Of a stretch of DNA of 64,000 bases, positions 49,590 through 62,846 are shown piece by piece (positions within the stretch are counted from its first letter, which is position 1; every line of letters begins with the position of its first letter). A model generated the notes under the pieces. It saw nothing but the letters and a program-made list of their open reading frames with translations, did no database searches and was not told the DNA's origin. Where the stretch lies: contig JAEBUN010000004.1 in assembly GCA_023014365.1 (NCBI GenBank), positions 434,001 to 498,000 of the forward strand. The letters run 5' to 3'. Source of the DNA: Lepiota brunneoincarnata. Its lineage: Eukaryota > Basidiomycota > Agaricomycetes > Agaricales > Agaricaceae. The position numbers and the translations under genes are program-made.

Positions 49590-50417
49590 ATGATTCACGC
49601 TGTCCTTATCTGTTGAGTGCCACCTCTCACACGCACGTTTGCTATCTACTGCGCATGCTGACGGTTCTATTCTTTTCTTACTCAGTCAACACCTCCGGTG
49701 TTGCTCGTTTAACTAAGTTTTACACCCCTCTACATCAATCTGTGCAGACGTTGGTACAAAAGATCTTCTCACTTGTCATCTCCCGACCCGCGACTCTGTG
49801 TAATTTTCTCGACGCGCCAGAGCTCGAAGCCTTTATTGGACCGAAGGGTGGTGAGGATGATAAATGGAGGGTCGTGTATCGAAGCTACGCGACGCTGTAT
49901 TTTGTCTTTGTTGTCGACGGGGCGGAGAGTGAGCTGGGGATTTTGGATTTGATCCAGGTACTCAGCTGTTGATTCTGGATCGCCCCACGGTTTGCGTTAT
50001 CTTATGGCTCCCCGCTTTTCTAGGTCTTTGTCGAATCTCTTGACAGAGCGTTCGAGAATGTGTGTGAACTCGACTTGGTGTTCCATTTTGATGAAGTGAC
50101 TTTTCCATTTGTTCAAAAAAGCATCCTATCATCTCACATGCAGCCTATTCATAGGTGCACCATATATTATCCGAAATAATACAGGCAGGCTTGGTACTGG
50201 AAACGAATGTCGAAGAAATTGATGCTGCGGGTGTGTGTTCTTAATTCCTTTTGAGCCCTTCTGACATTCCGCAGTACAACAAGCTTCAAAGAATAGAAAA
50301 GATTCTTTCGCATCTGCTAATCCCCTTTCACTGGGAACTGGTGGTCCAAGAGGTGGCAACATCAAGACACCGTTGGAATGGCTTACAGGGAAGTTGAGCG
50401 GGGCCGGAGCACGGTGA
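49590..50417 (+). CDS. APS3: AP-3 complex sigma subunit
   Basis: Small clathrin-adaptor chain for Golgi/endosome-to-vacuole traffic. Exons 49590..49611, 49686..49957, 50024..50095, 50155..50230, 50275..50417 give 194 residues. The start MIHAVLIFNTSGVARLTKFY is the sigma-3 form. Further motifs are YRSYATLYFVFVVDGAESEL, ILDLIQVFVESLDRAFENVC, ELDLVFHFDE and VHHILSEIIQAGLVLETNVE. A fungal-type C-terminal extension of about 45 residues follows (VQQASKNRKDS onwards). The first exon is only 22 nt and is fixed by the sigma-chain start. All introns are GT-AG. Confidence 0.94.
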
Positions 50418-50641
50418 TACGCGCTACATATCAAAGCACATTGCCCTGATTTTCCGCAGAGTTTGATACCATTTATTACAGGCTAGAAATATACTTATAC
50501 CTGTTCAGGAAGCCAGTGATGCCTGGAGCATGAGAAATTTCCTCGACTTTCGAAGCAGAGCGAGGTAGTTCGTGTGAACAAGGGAGAGGATCAAACGAGA
50601 TTAGCGACTACCTGACAGCCGCCAAGAAGTCGGTTGTATAT

Positions 50642-51778
50642 TCATGCCGGGGCAGGAGGTGCAGCAAGTGAAGTGCCTGAGGCCAAATGTCGGTGTTATT
50701 AACCAGGCAGAAACAAGCGTTACTCACGTTTCTTCTTCTTCTTTCCACCGCCCGCGGGTATTTTGGAAAGCTCCTGAGACTGACTGACAGAATTTGCGGA
50801 ACCTTTTGTGAATGTCTCCTGGGAGCTCGGGCCTGGAGTCGCGGATGAGCGTAGCTGTGTTGGGGCAGGGGTCTCGGAAGCGATACTCTCGGCAGCCTGT
50901 GCTGTCGTCGGTGTAAAAGAGAGTTTCGAATGCACAGCAGTGGTGCGCATGGCATTGACAAGGAGCATATTGTTCTGCTCTCTCTTCGCATTTCGTGAAC
51001 GTCTGTCTCCTTCGTTAGTGAGACTCTCTTGTTCCGGTACACTGGCTTCAGGGTCCTGTTTCCGAGTTTTTGACGCGTCATCAGACAAAGAAGGATCTGC
51101 TATTGGCCAGAGGAAACCAGTTCTGGGGGTGTAATCAGGCCGGTGTTTTCGCAAAGCATCCATCGAAGCCTGTAACGAATGGAGGGCTGTGAGCTGTTCA
51201 TGGGTCAGAACCTACGCGGCAGAAATATAGAGATACAGCCTCACCAAGCGGTTGGAGAGCACAGAATACACATCTGGCGACTGGTAGATGCGATTATGGA
51301 CAATAAAATATGCTGCTAATGGTTTTACTGCAGAGATATGAGAATCTCGAGGGGTGGGGCAGGATGGAGAGACACGCCTTCATCGGGCGACAGTCGTTCT
51401 CTTTTATGGATGATGAAGAAAGACGGGGGCTGAGCGTGGACGAGGGCGAATTCTATACCAATAAACCGCCTGATGACAATTAATAATTCTGGGTCGGTGC
51501 AGAAGAAACCCACTTCAACTCCTCTGCCTCATTGGCGATCGGAATGCCAGTATGTATAGTTTGCATCCGAAGCACCTGGTTGTTGCTTTGCTTGTCGTAA
51601 AACATGGACGTTGCAAAGTAGTCGAACACATTTTCGGTGGTGAGTGGGCCATTGGCCTGCAATGCGAGTGGTGAGCCCGGGTCCGAAGGGGTGAGAGAGA
51701 ATAAACCTGTATCCATTCGTGCCATATGAAGAATCTGTGGCTGTAGTCGTCCGGAGGATGGATTTCGTTAACATCCAT
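50642..51778 (-). CDS. MED6: Mediator of RNA polymerase II subunit 6
   Basis: Head-module subunit linking activators to Pol II. Exons on the minus strand: 51707..51778, 51514..51656, 51378..51469, 51245..51327, 50728..51211, 50642..50676, giving 302 residues. Core motifs: DDYSHRFFIWHEWIQ, ENVFDYFATSMFYDKQSNNQ, RFIGIEFALVHAQPPSFFII and VKPLAAYFIVHNRIYQSPDV. The tail ends KKKKR and, after a last intron, TSLAAPPAPA. The intron after 51378..51469 has donor GAAG-GCGTGT (GC-AG); a GT choice would hit a stop at once. The intron 51212..51244 is only 33 nt. An in-frame ATG at 51928 could add 50 residues, but 51778 matches the family start. Confidence 0.92.
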
Positions 51779-52041
51779 TGTGGTTGGATGCAAGGTGAGG
51801 CAACAGACATAAACAGAGTCCCGGGGGAGCGGATCTGGTGCTGATACGATATACTGATATCCCCCGCGTGGCGACCCGGACTGCAAATAGAGAAAGAGTT
51901 CGCCGGTTGTCTTCGCACGGGAAGCCATGATGTCGACAGTTCACACTATCGTCCCAAACGACTGTATCTATCCGTTCTCCCGGGTTCTCTATCTTTCAAT
52001 ATGGCCTCTTTCGCCCTCCCCATCCTTGCGTATTGCCTTTC

Positions 52042-54271
52042 ATGCCCCAGCCGCTTCCGATAGCCCCTCCCCGATGCCCTCGTAGGTCTGGTCTACGGGC
52101 ACTCGCACAACGAGCCAGGCGCTGCTCCATAAAGACCTTCAGCGCAACAGCTCACCATGTCAGAAACCATGTAGGGATCGGTATCATTTGTGCGGTGGCA
52201 TACTTTGACCCGTAGGCGATCCTGGTCTGTCCGGTTCTCCAAACAAGTGACATTGAATTCCGTAGTGGCAACTGGAGCGTTGACCTACAGGCTGGCTCCA
52301 GCTTCGGATACCGGCCGATGCTTTTCGTGGTTCTGATGGCAGGCATTGGTGCGATTGTACTACAGGTGAGAAATCCTGCTATCACCTTAGGATTCTCAAC
52401 ATGGTTTTGAGACCCATCTTCGACAGACACTTGCAACAAGGCTTGGTTGTATTACTGGGCTGGGTGCGCATACCCCATCAATCTACATCGAGACTTCCCC
52501 TCATTTTTCCTTGTAGATCTTGCCTCTCACTGTCGTCTCCTTCTCTATAACCGCTCACGACGGCCACGCCTCGTCAGGTTCCTCGTTCTCTACCCTCTGT
52601 ACATTTTGTCTGAGATTGCTATCATCTCGACCGATCTAGCGGAACTCTTAGGCTCCGCCATCGGCTTCTGCCTCATCTTCCCCAAGCTACCGTTATACGC
52701 GGGGGTTTTACTCACTGCAGTCGACGTCCTCATATTTCTGGCCATTAGCGACCCCTGCAAAGGTCATGGCCGCCCAGTCAGATCCTTCGAGTTGCTGATT
52801 ATGGGTCTGGTGTGTGGCTTCGCGCCGCCGGATGGTACTCAATTTGACCATTTCGGACTAGGTGTTTACCGTTTTTGCTTGCTTTGTCGCCCTCCTCATC
52901 AAGGCAAAGCCAAACTGGGGGGATGTCTTTATGGGCTATATCCCTGATAAAAACCTATTCAAGTCCCAGCCAGATGCTGTGTATGCCGGTAAGCAATTTT
53001 GGAAAGACAAACCAAGCAAACGGCACCTGTTAATCTGTATATCTCAGCTGTGGGCATACTGGGCGCCACTGTGATGCCACACGCCCTATATTTGGGTTCA
53101 TCGTTAGCTACTCAGGACCGGATATCAGTCGCTCCCATTGCAACGGACACCATAGGTTCACCAGCTGAAGGCGGCTTCAAAGCCTGGGTCCGTCGATGTA
53201 TCAAATCTGTGTTCGATGTATCTCGCGCAGAAAGAGTGGCTGCAGAACGAGATTACAGAACCAAGCATGGCGAACGGGAAAACAACTCTTTTCGATTCAT
53301 TGATCAACACCTTACGCACGGTGTGGTAGATATTGTCACCAGTCTCCTGTTTCTGGCCGTGCCGATAAATTCGGCGTCAGTTTATTTCGACTTCCCTTGG
53401 TACCAGTGTTCTCTCTAACAGTAATTTTCAGGATTCTCATCATAGCAGCATCAGTTTTCTATGCCGGTCCTGCTCAAGTACATGTCGTCCCTGCGGGTCT
53501 CTTTGATGCCCATGCACTTATCAAGTCTCGAATTAGTTCAGGTCAGTTATTGGGACGGAATCAGAACATCTGAGTTAGGTGGCTGACCTCCCTCCCTTCA
53601 CCTTTCAGGAGCCTCCTTCGTATTTGCGCTGGCGCTGGTCTGTGCCGGTCAGGTCTCAAGTGTAACAGTCACACTCGCCGGACAACTTGTGTCGGAAGGA
53701 TTTATCGAGTGGCGAATGTCTGTAAGTAGCGACCTGACGACAATCGCCTCTGGTTTCTAATTCAGAACTAACGACATACGCTTAGCCCCATCTCCGAAGG
53801 TTAATTACGAGACTGATAAGTCTAGTTCCTTCCGTGATTGTCGCAATTGCCGTCGGTCGAGAAGGAATTAACACTCTCCTTGTCGCTTCTCAAGTTCTTT
53901 TATCGATCGTGCTTCCATTCGTCGCATTTCCTCTCATTTATCTCACGAGTTCAGAGCGAGTTATGCGTGTGCGAAAGTCACCACTTCCAGACCTTGTGGA
54001 TTCACCAGGAGCAACAAGCGACGGAACCGAGGCCGCTTCACCGCAAGCAGAGGCGTCCGAACCTCACTCCGGAGAGTTTACCATTACAACCATTCCCCAT
54101 CCTGAGAGGGATGTCGAAAAAATGGACGCAGCATCCTTGGTGATAGGGGATGTATACATTGACCTCAGCAACGGCAGATTGGTGACTTGTTTGGCTTACG
54201 CCATTTGGTGCGTGGTTCTGGTTGCCAACGCATATGCTATTGCTATGCTATTGATGAGGGGCACGAGGTAG
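52042..54271 (+). CDS. NRAMP-family divalent metal transporter
   Basis: Proton-coupled Mn/Fe transporter (Smf type). Exons 52042..52211, 52266..52365, 52427..52463, 52517..52809, 52862..52988, 53048..53375, 53432..53541, 53609..53721, 53786..54271 give 587 residues. The helix-1 metal-binding motif is YFDPGNWSVDLQAG, formed across the first junction. The helix-6 motif is LGATVMPHALYLGS, with the metal-binding Met and proton-linked His of M-P-H. The consensus transport loop includes GQVSSVTVTLAGQLVSEGFI. About eleven to twelve hydrophobic spans can be counted, with a polar loop of about 45 residues before the last ones. Frame intact, all GT-AG. Confidence 0.94.
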
Positions 54272-54881
54272 AGGTTTTTTTTTTTCTAAAAAAATACATG
54301 TAAGGAAAGTCATGTACAATATTTCCAAGGGAACTTGTTTTCATTGTTGGTTTTGTCTAATGTGTCACCTTTGACCTCATTGTGAAACAGTATATTCAAA
54401 AGTACAAGGGAGGTAAACAGAAGAAGAAAAAGGAACAGAGAGAAAGAGAGACGGGGATAGCAATGGAGGAAGACTCGAGCTAATGTTCGGAAATAAGGAA
54501 TACGTGAAGTGTTCGTCAAAATCAGCGTTGCCACGGAGGTTGATAAGAGTCCGTCCAATCAATCAGTTACACCGAGAGGGGAGTGACTTGAGATACATGA
54601 TAGAGAGGGGGACATAGGAAATAGAAAGACCATATCGCGATCACGATCGTCGCGGGGCCAAGTGATAATCACAGGGCGGTACGAAACGTGATACAGCGTA
54701 TGTGCGGGACCGACAGCCTTTTAGGACGCAGCTATCAGTGTCGGACCACATTAAGACCATATACTGAGACCTAAAAGAGAGAGCATAATACCTGGGCAGG
54801 GATTAGTTTCTCGATCTTTCTAGGGGAAGGAAACCCAGAACATACGGATTTATGTCGGAAGTTGCGCAGTCGGGCGTTTAT
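54272..54881. other. Convergent intergenic region
   Basis: 3' ends of the NRAMP gene (plus) and the C2H2 gene (minus) face each other. A T run at 54275-54284 follows the NRAMP stop. No gene is supported. Confidence 0.6.
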
Positions 54882-55974
54882 TCACTTGACATCGTGGCAG
54901 TCACAAGGGGTGCTGCGGCCGACCCAACTCTTGCCGCAGTTGTCACACCAGACCCTGTTACCCCTTTCGACTCCAATGGGCTTCTTCACCATAGACGCAA
55001 CGACAGCCGGGCTGTCGTCACGATGAATGCTGACAAGATGACGGCCCAGGTCGTGCTTCCGGCTAAAAGACCTTGCGCAGGTGCGGTGGGGGCAAACATG
55101 GGGTTTGAGGCGGTTGGGGTCGTGAGTTGCCTTATGAGTCTTGAGATTATAAGCTCGGGCAAAGGCTGGAAAATAGCGTATCAGGATAGTAATGAGATGA
55201 AGAGTGTGTAGGCGTACCTCGAGGGCAGTGCGGGCACCTGTACTTCTTCCTGGGATCTGTCTTGTGCATATCAACCATGGGGCGGGCTTGAAGCATTGGC
55301 TGAACTTGCGGCAATTGGGCAGAGATGTGAACCGGGGAAACGGTGGAGTGACCATTGAGGGATGCTGCGTTAAATGTTATTTGCGGGTACAGCTCGGAGC
55401 TGCGCCTGGGAGGGCCGTAGTCAGAGAAACTGGACCTCGAGTAAGGCTTAACTGCGGAAATGGGGGCGGGAGGGCTGCGTGGGGGTGTGGGCGGCAGGGG
55501 ACCGAAGGAAGTAGGATCAACCGAGTCATTGACTACGTTGATGCCAGACTGTGCAGTGTAATCATCAACGCAGACACCATGTTGGAAATCCAGTGCCATG
55601 GCTTCGAGTTCGTATGCTGAGGAATATGTGGAACCGGCGTAGGAGTAGGTGGAACCAGGGTTGGGTGAGGAGGGGTTATAGGCACTTTCAGAACGGGAGG
55701 AAGAGGAGTCATAAGATGATTCCGTAAAGGCAGAAAGAGGGCCACATGTGTTAAGACCTGGTCTGAAGAAGGAGTAATCGTTGTCGACCAAAAGATGAAG
55801 GTGTTCCGTTCCCTCAAAACCGGCCAGAGTCGAATCAATCTCGGATTCGAACTCGCCCACGTCTGGGTGTGAAGGCAGGGTATCGGTGCTCTGGAAGAGC
55901 AAATCGAAAGATTGAGGTTTGTAGTCCATTGTGTAAGTGTCGAAGCCTGCCGTGTACAGCGAGGAGTCCGACAT
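54882..55974 (-). CDS. C2H2 zinc-finger transcription factor
   Basis: Exons on the minus strand 55218..55974 and 54882..55165 give 346 residues. The N-terminal two thirds are Ser/Pro/Tyr-rich and disordered, as in an activation region. Two C2H2 fingers lie near residues 245-300: CPHCPRAFARAYNLKTHKATH (C-x2-C-x12-H-x3-H), split by the intron, and a second that begins CPHRTCARSFSRKHDLGRH and closes VSIH (C-x4-C). A third, atypical Cys/His cluster follows (WCDNCGKSW, CDCHD). This pattern of two fingers plus a Cys-rich end is common in fungal regulators, but no target is known. The start MSDSSLYTAGFDTYTMDY at 55974 is preferred over an upstream frame. Confidence 0.86.
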
Positions 55975-56403
55975 TGAGGGCTGCGGAGGGTAATGAAGAA
56001 TGCGAGTCAGGAGAGGTTGAGATGGGGGTTGGGAGGAGAGCTGGGGAACCGTTGCGAACCAGATCAAAATGGGACTCCATATACAGCTGCTGCGCATTTA
56101 CGTAAGCACCCTCTGGAAGCCCACGTCATGAGTTGCCGTTTCTCACGGAGGTGTATACCCTCCGATTTTGGGCGCCCCACGAATGTTCTACACCCCCAAG
56201 TACATGCCCTTGTTTCAGATCACAGAAAGTGCCCTATTGATCCATATGTATGCCGCATGCACTTCCAGCGAGACTGGATATGCGGACGGGAGTATACACT
56301 GCCTCAACAAGTGACACCTGACACCCATCTACACGGCGCCCAAGAGCTGTGCTTCTGGTCACACCTCTTGCCTGTTGCTATCAGGCACTGTGCACTCCCA
56401 CAG
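55975..56403. other. Promoter region of the C2H2 gene
   Basis: An open frame upstream of 55974 continues in phase but has no start context or motifs. Nothing else seen before the tRNA. Confidence 0.5.
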
Positions 56404-56498
56404 GCCCGCCTAGCTCAATTGGTCAGAGCGTCAGACTTTTAAGGCTAAAGTCCTTATTTGGTATCTGAAGGCTGCGAGTTCGACCCTCGCGGCGGGCT
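56404..56498 (+). tRNA. tRNA-Lys (UUU) with a 21-nt intron
   Basis: Acceptor stem GCCCGCC / GGCGGGC, D arm AGCTC...GAGC, anticodon stem TCAGA / TCTGA, and T arm GCGAG-TTCGACC-CTCGC. The loop CTTTTAA places TTT at 34-36. The intron is about 56442..56462, after position 37 as usual in eukaryotic tRNA genes. Confidence 0.93.
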
Positions 56499-57590
56499 TC
56501 GTTTTTATTTATCGGGAACGTACTTTCCGAGGACAGCAAATCCCCTGACAAGCTGTCTTCATTCGACTGAGAACATTTAATACCTCATGTCTATAGCTCA
56601 CGGCGTTCGCCATGGATCATAGGTGTGACGAATGCTCATGCTCAATCGAATACTCTTCACAATGGGGATTGCCGCCGAAAGCACCACTACCTTCTATTGG
56701 TGTAGCTATACGATCGCCCCCGAGTTCAAGTAATACATGAAACCCCGTGTAAGCTTTCCTTAGGTCCCGGATTAAGGTCTCGGGGATGACGTAGTTGTTC
56801 CGAGTGAATCGAGCTCGAGCGCGTCCAGGAATAATAGAAAAACGTGTACGATGGTGAGGTCCCGCCTCCCCGCCGGGTCCAACTTGAATCCGGATAAGTT
56901 CCTGTGCAATCGGGACAGCGTTATCTGGGATAGGGACTGCATATTTAGGCGCCCAATGCCAATAGCTGAGAGAGCGCTGCCGTCGCGAGTTCCTCAAAAT
57001 ACAAGATGAGACGAACCAAAGCCTGCTGTCCTTAGGCAAAAGCCACAACCATGCATTGGACTGTTTGGTGAGGGAAAGGGAACGACTCGGTGTCAGCATC
57101 CATGAGGAACTGGAATGTCGCAATAAACCGGTGTACACTCCCAGTTGGTGGCGATTAATTATGGAGAATCTGATGGGCGAAGAGATTGTATTGTGACCTT
57201 GTACGAAGGTAAGTTCAAGGGATGGTACGACTGGACCGAGACGGGTGACGATAGGGAACAGCGGCAAATTCAAGGATATTGCACAAAAAGAATATGTGTA
57301 ACGTGCGATTCCCGGTCGAACAGAATTCCAATCTTTCAGAAAGTCAAGATTGGTGTTGTCATCTCCACGAGCGCGGAATAAGCTGTGGAGTGCTCAAGAG
57401 TTTCAGGAACAATAGAACAGACCAAGGAAGATGTGCTAAGAGGGGGCGCTTGTGTGGGTGGAACAATGTGCGAATCTGATGCAAGATCACCACACGTAAA
57501 AGCCGGCCCTAAAACTCGTTATTCTCAGAGCCGTGATTGCTGGTACGCGACTCACTCAAGTAGCCTTCCGCTCTTGCTATCCGCTCGAGG
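56499..57590. other. Intergenic region with an unrecognised ORF on the minus strand
   Basis: Minus 56617..57273 is open for 218 codons. Its C-terminal half reads like protein (VPIPDNAVPIAQELIRIQ, NNYVIPETLIRDLRKAY), and a possible acceptor precedes it near 56967. No domain was recognised and no start is convincing. The rest is the MCM5 promoter. Confidence 0.45.
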
Positions 57591-60388
<2,798 letters not shown>

Positions 60389-60842
60389 TTTACACCGTAT
60401 TCTGGGGCCCATGAGCATGGAATGCTTTGTGTACCACTAATGTGTATCATTAGAAATGTAAGATCGACTCACTGAAAGTTCAGGTGCTTGAAACCTCAGG
60501 CCGCAAAAGTCAATTCCGTGCCCGGTCCCAAAAAGAAAAAGACATCACCCTGCAGTCAACGATGGAACAATGCGACATGAGCATGGCGTTCATATGGCAC
60601 TCAATATCAGTAGACAGGGATCTGACTGCCCACCGTCCCACAAATAATTGTCTCGCGTTTCAAGGCTAAAGAACCTGCTGGACTTCTTTCTACGGAAGCA
60701 CTGTTCAGCACTATGCCACAAAAAATGGATCGGGACATAGTAATTGCAACCGGTTCGAACCAGAAAATGCGATATCGGTGAGGCGTTTCAGCATGTTTGC
60801 ATGAACAAATCTACCCCCAGATCTCCACACGTACACAAACCC
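60389..60842. other. Convergent intergenic region between MCM5 and CSN6
   Basis: No gene is supported; one 61-codon frame at 60484..60669 has no motifs. Confidence 0.6.
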
Positions 60843-62331
60843 CTAATGCCAGTCAGCTGCACCACTACTCTGTCGCCCGGGCACATTCCTCCGTCGTGGG
60901 CCTCGATCCTCGCGAGCAGCCGTCAATACAATATGCTTGTCAACCAACTGCAAGAACATGAAACAAAGAATAAGGGAAGGCCATCAGATTCCTGAACGAG
61001 ATCTCAAGGCTGGGATTGAATACTCACATCGTTGAGGATGTTTGAAGACTTGGTCAGGGATGAAAGGAAAGCCGTGAGCTGTACATCTTCGTATTCCTAT
61101 ATGATGTGAATACACCAGATGTTGGTGTGGATTCGAACCGGAGTGACAGTAGGCTGACCGTGTCAAATTCCTTGCGGAAGGCATTGTTTTCTGTGGCCGG
61201 TAAGGAAGCCACAAGAGCGGCTAAAGCACGGAGCGTGGCGTGATCTTTTGTACCCTGGCCTAGGCGTCAAGCAAACCATCACAATTTGTTCGAACGAGTA
61301 GTAGCGTGATAGTACTAGCCTGCAATAACATCCGTAACGTACTTGACGAGTATCAAGATACGTTCGTGTAGCATTTTGACGGCCGATCTTTGTGTCTGAA
61401 GGTGTGAGTCCACTAAAAATGTCGGAATTAGGAAGATCATAATCTGGCAACAAGGATGAGCACTTGCAGCTAGTACCACTGCCGCCTCCCTTAGCTGTCC
61501 AATCTACTGCAATCCTCTCTGCCTCGCCTGTCTCAACCTTGTATGGTACCTCGATGAAAACTGCTCTCGAAGTCCGCTCCCTGATTTCGATCGAGGGTTC
61601 GTAAGCTTTGAAAGGGAGCGTTTGGGCATTCAAATCAGTGCTAGAAACAAACGCAAGCGAAGGTTGTAAGATGAGCAGCAACGGAGCAGAGCAATAGTTT
61701 GTGAACTAGATACGCAATGGATCAGTGCATTACATCTGCAGCCCAGGGAACCGGACACTCGCCTGCTCATGTAATGCGATATGTTTCGTTGTTGGACGCA
61801 GCCCCACGGTATACCACCCGATGAACTCCAACGAAGGGAACACCTGTTTATCTGGAAAATCACGAGGGGGCGGTCGCCCATTAACGTCACGAATCAACAA
61901 TCTGTGTCCCAAGGCGAGCTGCAGCGCAACCGCGCTTCTAGTGCGTGCTTACATTGATCCCTTCGAGATGCGAGGAAGGCATGATCGACCGATTCGCCAT
62001 CGTCTTCTACAGCTAGCTCGAAAGTGTTCACGATCTCTACTTCGCGACCATTCTGTGTCCCAAGGAGGGCGCCGAGAACTAGGGAAATTGGACATGCATC
62101 AGTGAAAGGCTAGAAAGTCATTTACCGAAGGGATCTGGAGTGTTTGTCTGTAGTTTTCGCCGGGTGAGGTGCTCTGAAACGTTAAGGATGGGCAGAGGAT
62201 GGCTAGGGAAAGATCGTTACGGCGTTGACGCTTGGTGCTGTGCAAGTCTACGCTTACAGGGACAATGACAACCCAGAGGTTGTGGAGGAGCATAGAACAA
62301 CAGACGTATCATCAGTTTCCATTGCGCTCAT
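60843..62331 (-). CDS. CSN6: COP9 signalosome subunit 6
   Basis: MPN-fold (non-catalytic, MPN minus) subunit of the cullin deneddylase. Exons on the minus strand: 62258..62331, 62126..62202, 61953..62078, 61763..61851, 61468..61705, 61320..61412, 61159..61259, 61028..61096, 60843..60947, giving 323 residues in one frame. Motifs: LHPLPILNVSEHLTRRKLQ, VLGALLGTQNGREVEIVNTF, VFPSLEFIGWYTVGLRPT, VEVPYKVE-type strand (EVPYKVETGEAERIAVDW) and SSNILNDLVDKHIVLTAA. Three introns use GC donors: CAG-GCGAGT (after 61763..61851), T-GCAAGT (after 61468..61705) and G-GCTAGT (after 61320..61412). No JAMM zinc motif is present, as expected for CSN6. Confidence 0.94.
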
Positions 62332-62420
62332 GGTGTGTAAAAGGGAAGGAGTAGTCAGGGAGATTCTAATTACATACGTTGTAGATAAGCGCTGCCATTG
62401 ATAGCATGCGAAAAATATGA

Positions 62421-62508
62421 TTCCCTCTAGCCGACTCGAACGACTGACCTCGTCATATATTCGCAATGATATACTAGTGACGCGCTCTACCAACTGAGCT
62501 AAGAGGGA
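62421..62508 (-). tRNA. tRNA-Thr (AGU) with a short intron
   Basis: On the minus strand, acceptor stem TCCCTCT / AGAGGGA, D arm AGCTC...GAGC, anticodon stem CGTCA / TGACG and a T arm with TTCGAGT. The loop CTAGTA places AGT at 34-36, and an intron of about 15 nt follows position 37. Confidence 0.88.
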
Positions 62509-62846
62509 TTGCATTCAATGTGAAGTCAGAAACTTGACAGCTGGTCCTGCGTTTGAATGGCAAGGATTTAAGCGATAGAGACGAGTGAAACAGCCCCATG
62601 ATAACTTCAACTAGGCCGCATCCCTAAATCTCCGTTTGTCTCTGAACGAGCCTTTATATCACACACGTAACGCCCTCAAGTGTTTAGGCAATTTACCGGC
62701 GAATTGGTACGAACTACAACATTACTAAACGGTATACACAAGTTACTAATTACACAGTACGCCGTGGGGTATAGAAGCTGTGTGTTGGGTACATGATCCT
62801 AAACCTCCATATTCTTAAAAACAAAAATCACCCTGCCTGTGAAGCG
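62509..62846. other. Intergenic region, no gene recognised
   Basis: AT-rich 3' flank of the kinase gene, upstream of the tRNA-Thr gene. Confidence 0.6.

Noticed and set aside
51779..51928. Longer MED6 N-terminus starting at 51928
   Set aside because: The 50 added residues have no counterpart in the family; the MDVNEIHPPDD start at 51778 fits better, though the upstream ATG is not excluded.
62421..62508. Part of a protein-coding ORF on the minus strand at 62254..62514
   Set aside because: The stretch folds as a complete tRNA-Thr with paired stems; the open frame is incidental.
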